Shown here: one piece after another, positions 63,129-64,000 of the stretch
Layout of the letters: each line of letters begins with the position of its first letter
Numbering within the stretch: position 1 is the first letter of the stretch
Assembly (NCBI RefSeq): GCF_003315795.1
Contig: NZ_QMEY01000008.1
Span: 1-64,000 of the forward strand
Length of the DNA: 64,000 bases
Source of the DNA: Spongiactinospora rosea
GTDB lineage: Bacteria > Actinomycetota > Actinomycetes > Streptosporangiales > Streptosporangiaceae
Direction of reading: 5' to 3'
The notes under the pieces: model-generated
Seen by the model: the letters and a program-made list of their open reading frames with translations, nothing else
What the model was told of the DNA's origin: nothing
Database searches by the model: none
Position numbers and translations under genes: made by a program

Positions 63129-64000
63129 ATGCCTGCACTACCCCGGGTACCCCTACGCGTGAAACGGCCGGCCCTGCGGGCCACGCTCGCCGTACCGATC
63201 CTGGCGCTCCTCGCCGCGTGCGGCGGCGGTGCCGGGCAGGCCGCGCAGGGGCTGGCGCCGGACGCGGCGCTGCCCGCCAAGGTCCCGTCCGGTACCCAAC
63301 TGATCGTCGGCGATCCGCAGACCAAGGTCGCCCTGCAACTGTCCGGCCAGATCGACGAGTTCTCGTTCGCCGTGGAGTGGGCCAACATCAGCGGCGGCCC
63401 GCAGACCACCGAGGCGTTCCGCGCCGGGGCGCTGGACGTCGGGGCCGTCGCGGAGATCCCGCCCATCCACGCGACCTGGACCGGCCTGCCGGTCAAGATC
63501 GTCGCCTCCCGGTACCGGAAGGACCCCATCGGCCACCCCACCTACGAGATCGGCATCGCCCCCGGAACGGGCATCACGACCCTCGCCGGGCTGCGCGGCA
63601 AGCGGATCGCCTACAGCCCCGGCCAGGCGCAGGGCGCGCTGGTGCTGCGTGTGCTCAAGAAGGCCGGGCTGACCAGGAACGACGTGAAACTGGTGGAACT
63701 GCCGAGCACCGGCGACGTCTACCCCAACGCGCTGGCGAGCAAGCAGGTGGACGCCGCGCCCCTGGGCGGGGTGCTGATCAAGCGGTACCTCGCCAAGTTC
63801 GGCCACGAGGGCGCGACCACGCTCAAGCACGGCATCCGCGACGACCCCGCCCACCTGTACGTGCGCGCGGTCACCCTCCAGGACCCGGCCAAGGCCGCGG
63901 CCGTCAAGGAGTACGTCGCGGCGTGGGCCAAAGCCTGGCGCTGGGTCTACGAACACCCCGACGAGTGGATCGCCGGCTACTACGTGAAGGACCAGGGCCT
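63129..64000 (+). CDS. Sulfonate/taurine-type ABC substrate-binding lipoprotein, truncated at window end
   Basis: At least 290 codons and running off the window. Signal peptide VPILALLAAC with lipobox LAAC, then a Gly-rich tether. Family segments are QLIVGDPQTKVALQLSGQID, FRAGALDVGAVAEIPPIHAT, GIAPGTGITTLAGLRGKRIA and YSPGQAQGALVLRVLKKAGL, as in SsuA/TauA/NMT1-like binding proteins. ATG at 63129 with GAAGGGCG upstream. The leader peptide upstream supports sulfur-compound uptake; permease and ATPase should follow. Confidence 0.85.
   Translation, partial: MPALPRVPLRVKRPALRATLAVPILALLAACGGGAGQAAQGLAPDAALPAKVPSGTQLIVGDPQTKVALQLSGQIDEFSFAVEWANISGGPQTTEAFRAGALDVGAVAEIPPIHATWTGLPVKIVASRYRKDPIGHPTYEIGIAPGTGITTLAGLRGKRIAYSPGQAQGALVLRVLKKAGLTRNDVKLVELPSTGDVYPNALASKQVDAAPLGGVLIKRYLAKFGHEGATTLKHGIRDDPAHLYVRAVTLQDPAKAAAVKEYVAAWAKAWRWVYEHPDEWIAGYYVKDQG

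Overview
The window is GC-rich actinobacterial chromosome. GTG starts, 4-base ATGA/GTGA gene overlaps, an Lsr2 nucleoid protein, an XRE/DUF397 pair, CsoR, and sugar ABC importers without their own ATPase all fit a soil actinomycete. Streptosporangiaceae-like is my best guess from protein flavour only; there is no rRNA to settle it.

Layout. (1) 1-4050: the 5' end of an IS1634-type transposase at the window edge, then a minus-strand PadR regulator / ABC ATPase / FtsX-like permease operon. (2) 4099-9195: a plus-strand sugar importer with two lipoprotein binding proteins and two permeases; one permease carries an extracytoplasmic beta-sandwich insert. (3) 9196-10672: a gene-poor scar with an IS256 remnant, a degenerate tandem repeat, and a 148-bp MITE-like element inserted inside one repeat unit with a 5-bp target duplication. 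(4) 10673-12614: uracil-DNA glycosylase, a small acidic protein, a thiamine-binding-type protein, and a zinc-ribbon protein behind a palindromic promoter. (5) 12640-15540: a 966-residue protein whose conserved-looking ends are separated by about 694 residues of degenerate octapeptide repeat. (6) 16531-22607: treX/glgX-treY-treZ for making trehalose from glycogen. (7) 23477-28484: XRE/DUF397 pair, an Abhydrolase_9 membrane protein, a GT4 glycosyltransferase and glucosyl-3-phosphoglycerate synthase. (8) 28598-38508: a carbohydrate oxidation and uptake locus (Gfo/Idh/MocA, two paralogous MDR dehydrogenases, a GH63-type hydrolase, a sugar isomerase/epimerase, an ABC importer, a ROK repressor) arranged around a divergent promoter with a shared sequence element. 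(9) 38517-44848: serine hydrolase with TetR, a membrane protein, a NYN protein, a dipeptide epimerase and a NarL-type two-component pair. (10) 45225-50137: LacI / GH2 beta-galactosidase / LacI. (11) 50180-53980: copper operon csoR-copZ-YtkA-like-copA with a CsoR operator. (12) 53981-56534: an AT-richer, gene-poor stretch around lsr2. (13) 56535-62895: MFS transporter, imine-reductase-like enzyme, a decarboxylase remnant, a CorA-type transporter and a large LAL regulator. (14) 62928-64000: a leaderless 27-codon leader peptide with hairpins in front of a sulfonate-type binding lipoprotein that runs off the window.

Functional themes are carbohydrate uptake and storage (two importers, trehalose, glucosylglycerate, beta-galactosides), copper homeostasis and sulfur acquisition. 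GpgS together with a GH63 enzyme suggests that glucosylglycerate, a compatible solute, is both made and hydrolysed here. The least ordinary items are the octapeptide-repeat protein, the MITE inside a repeat, the permease with a built-in beta-sandwich, and the leader-peptide attenuator.
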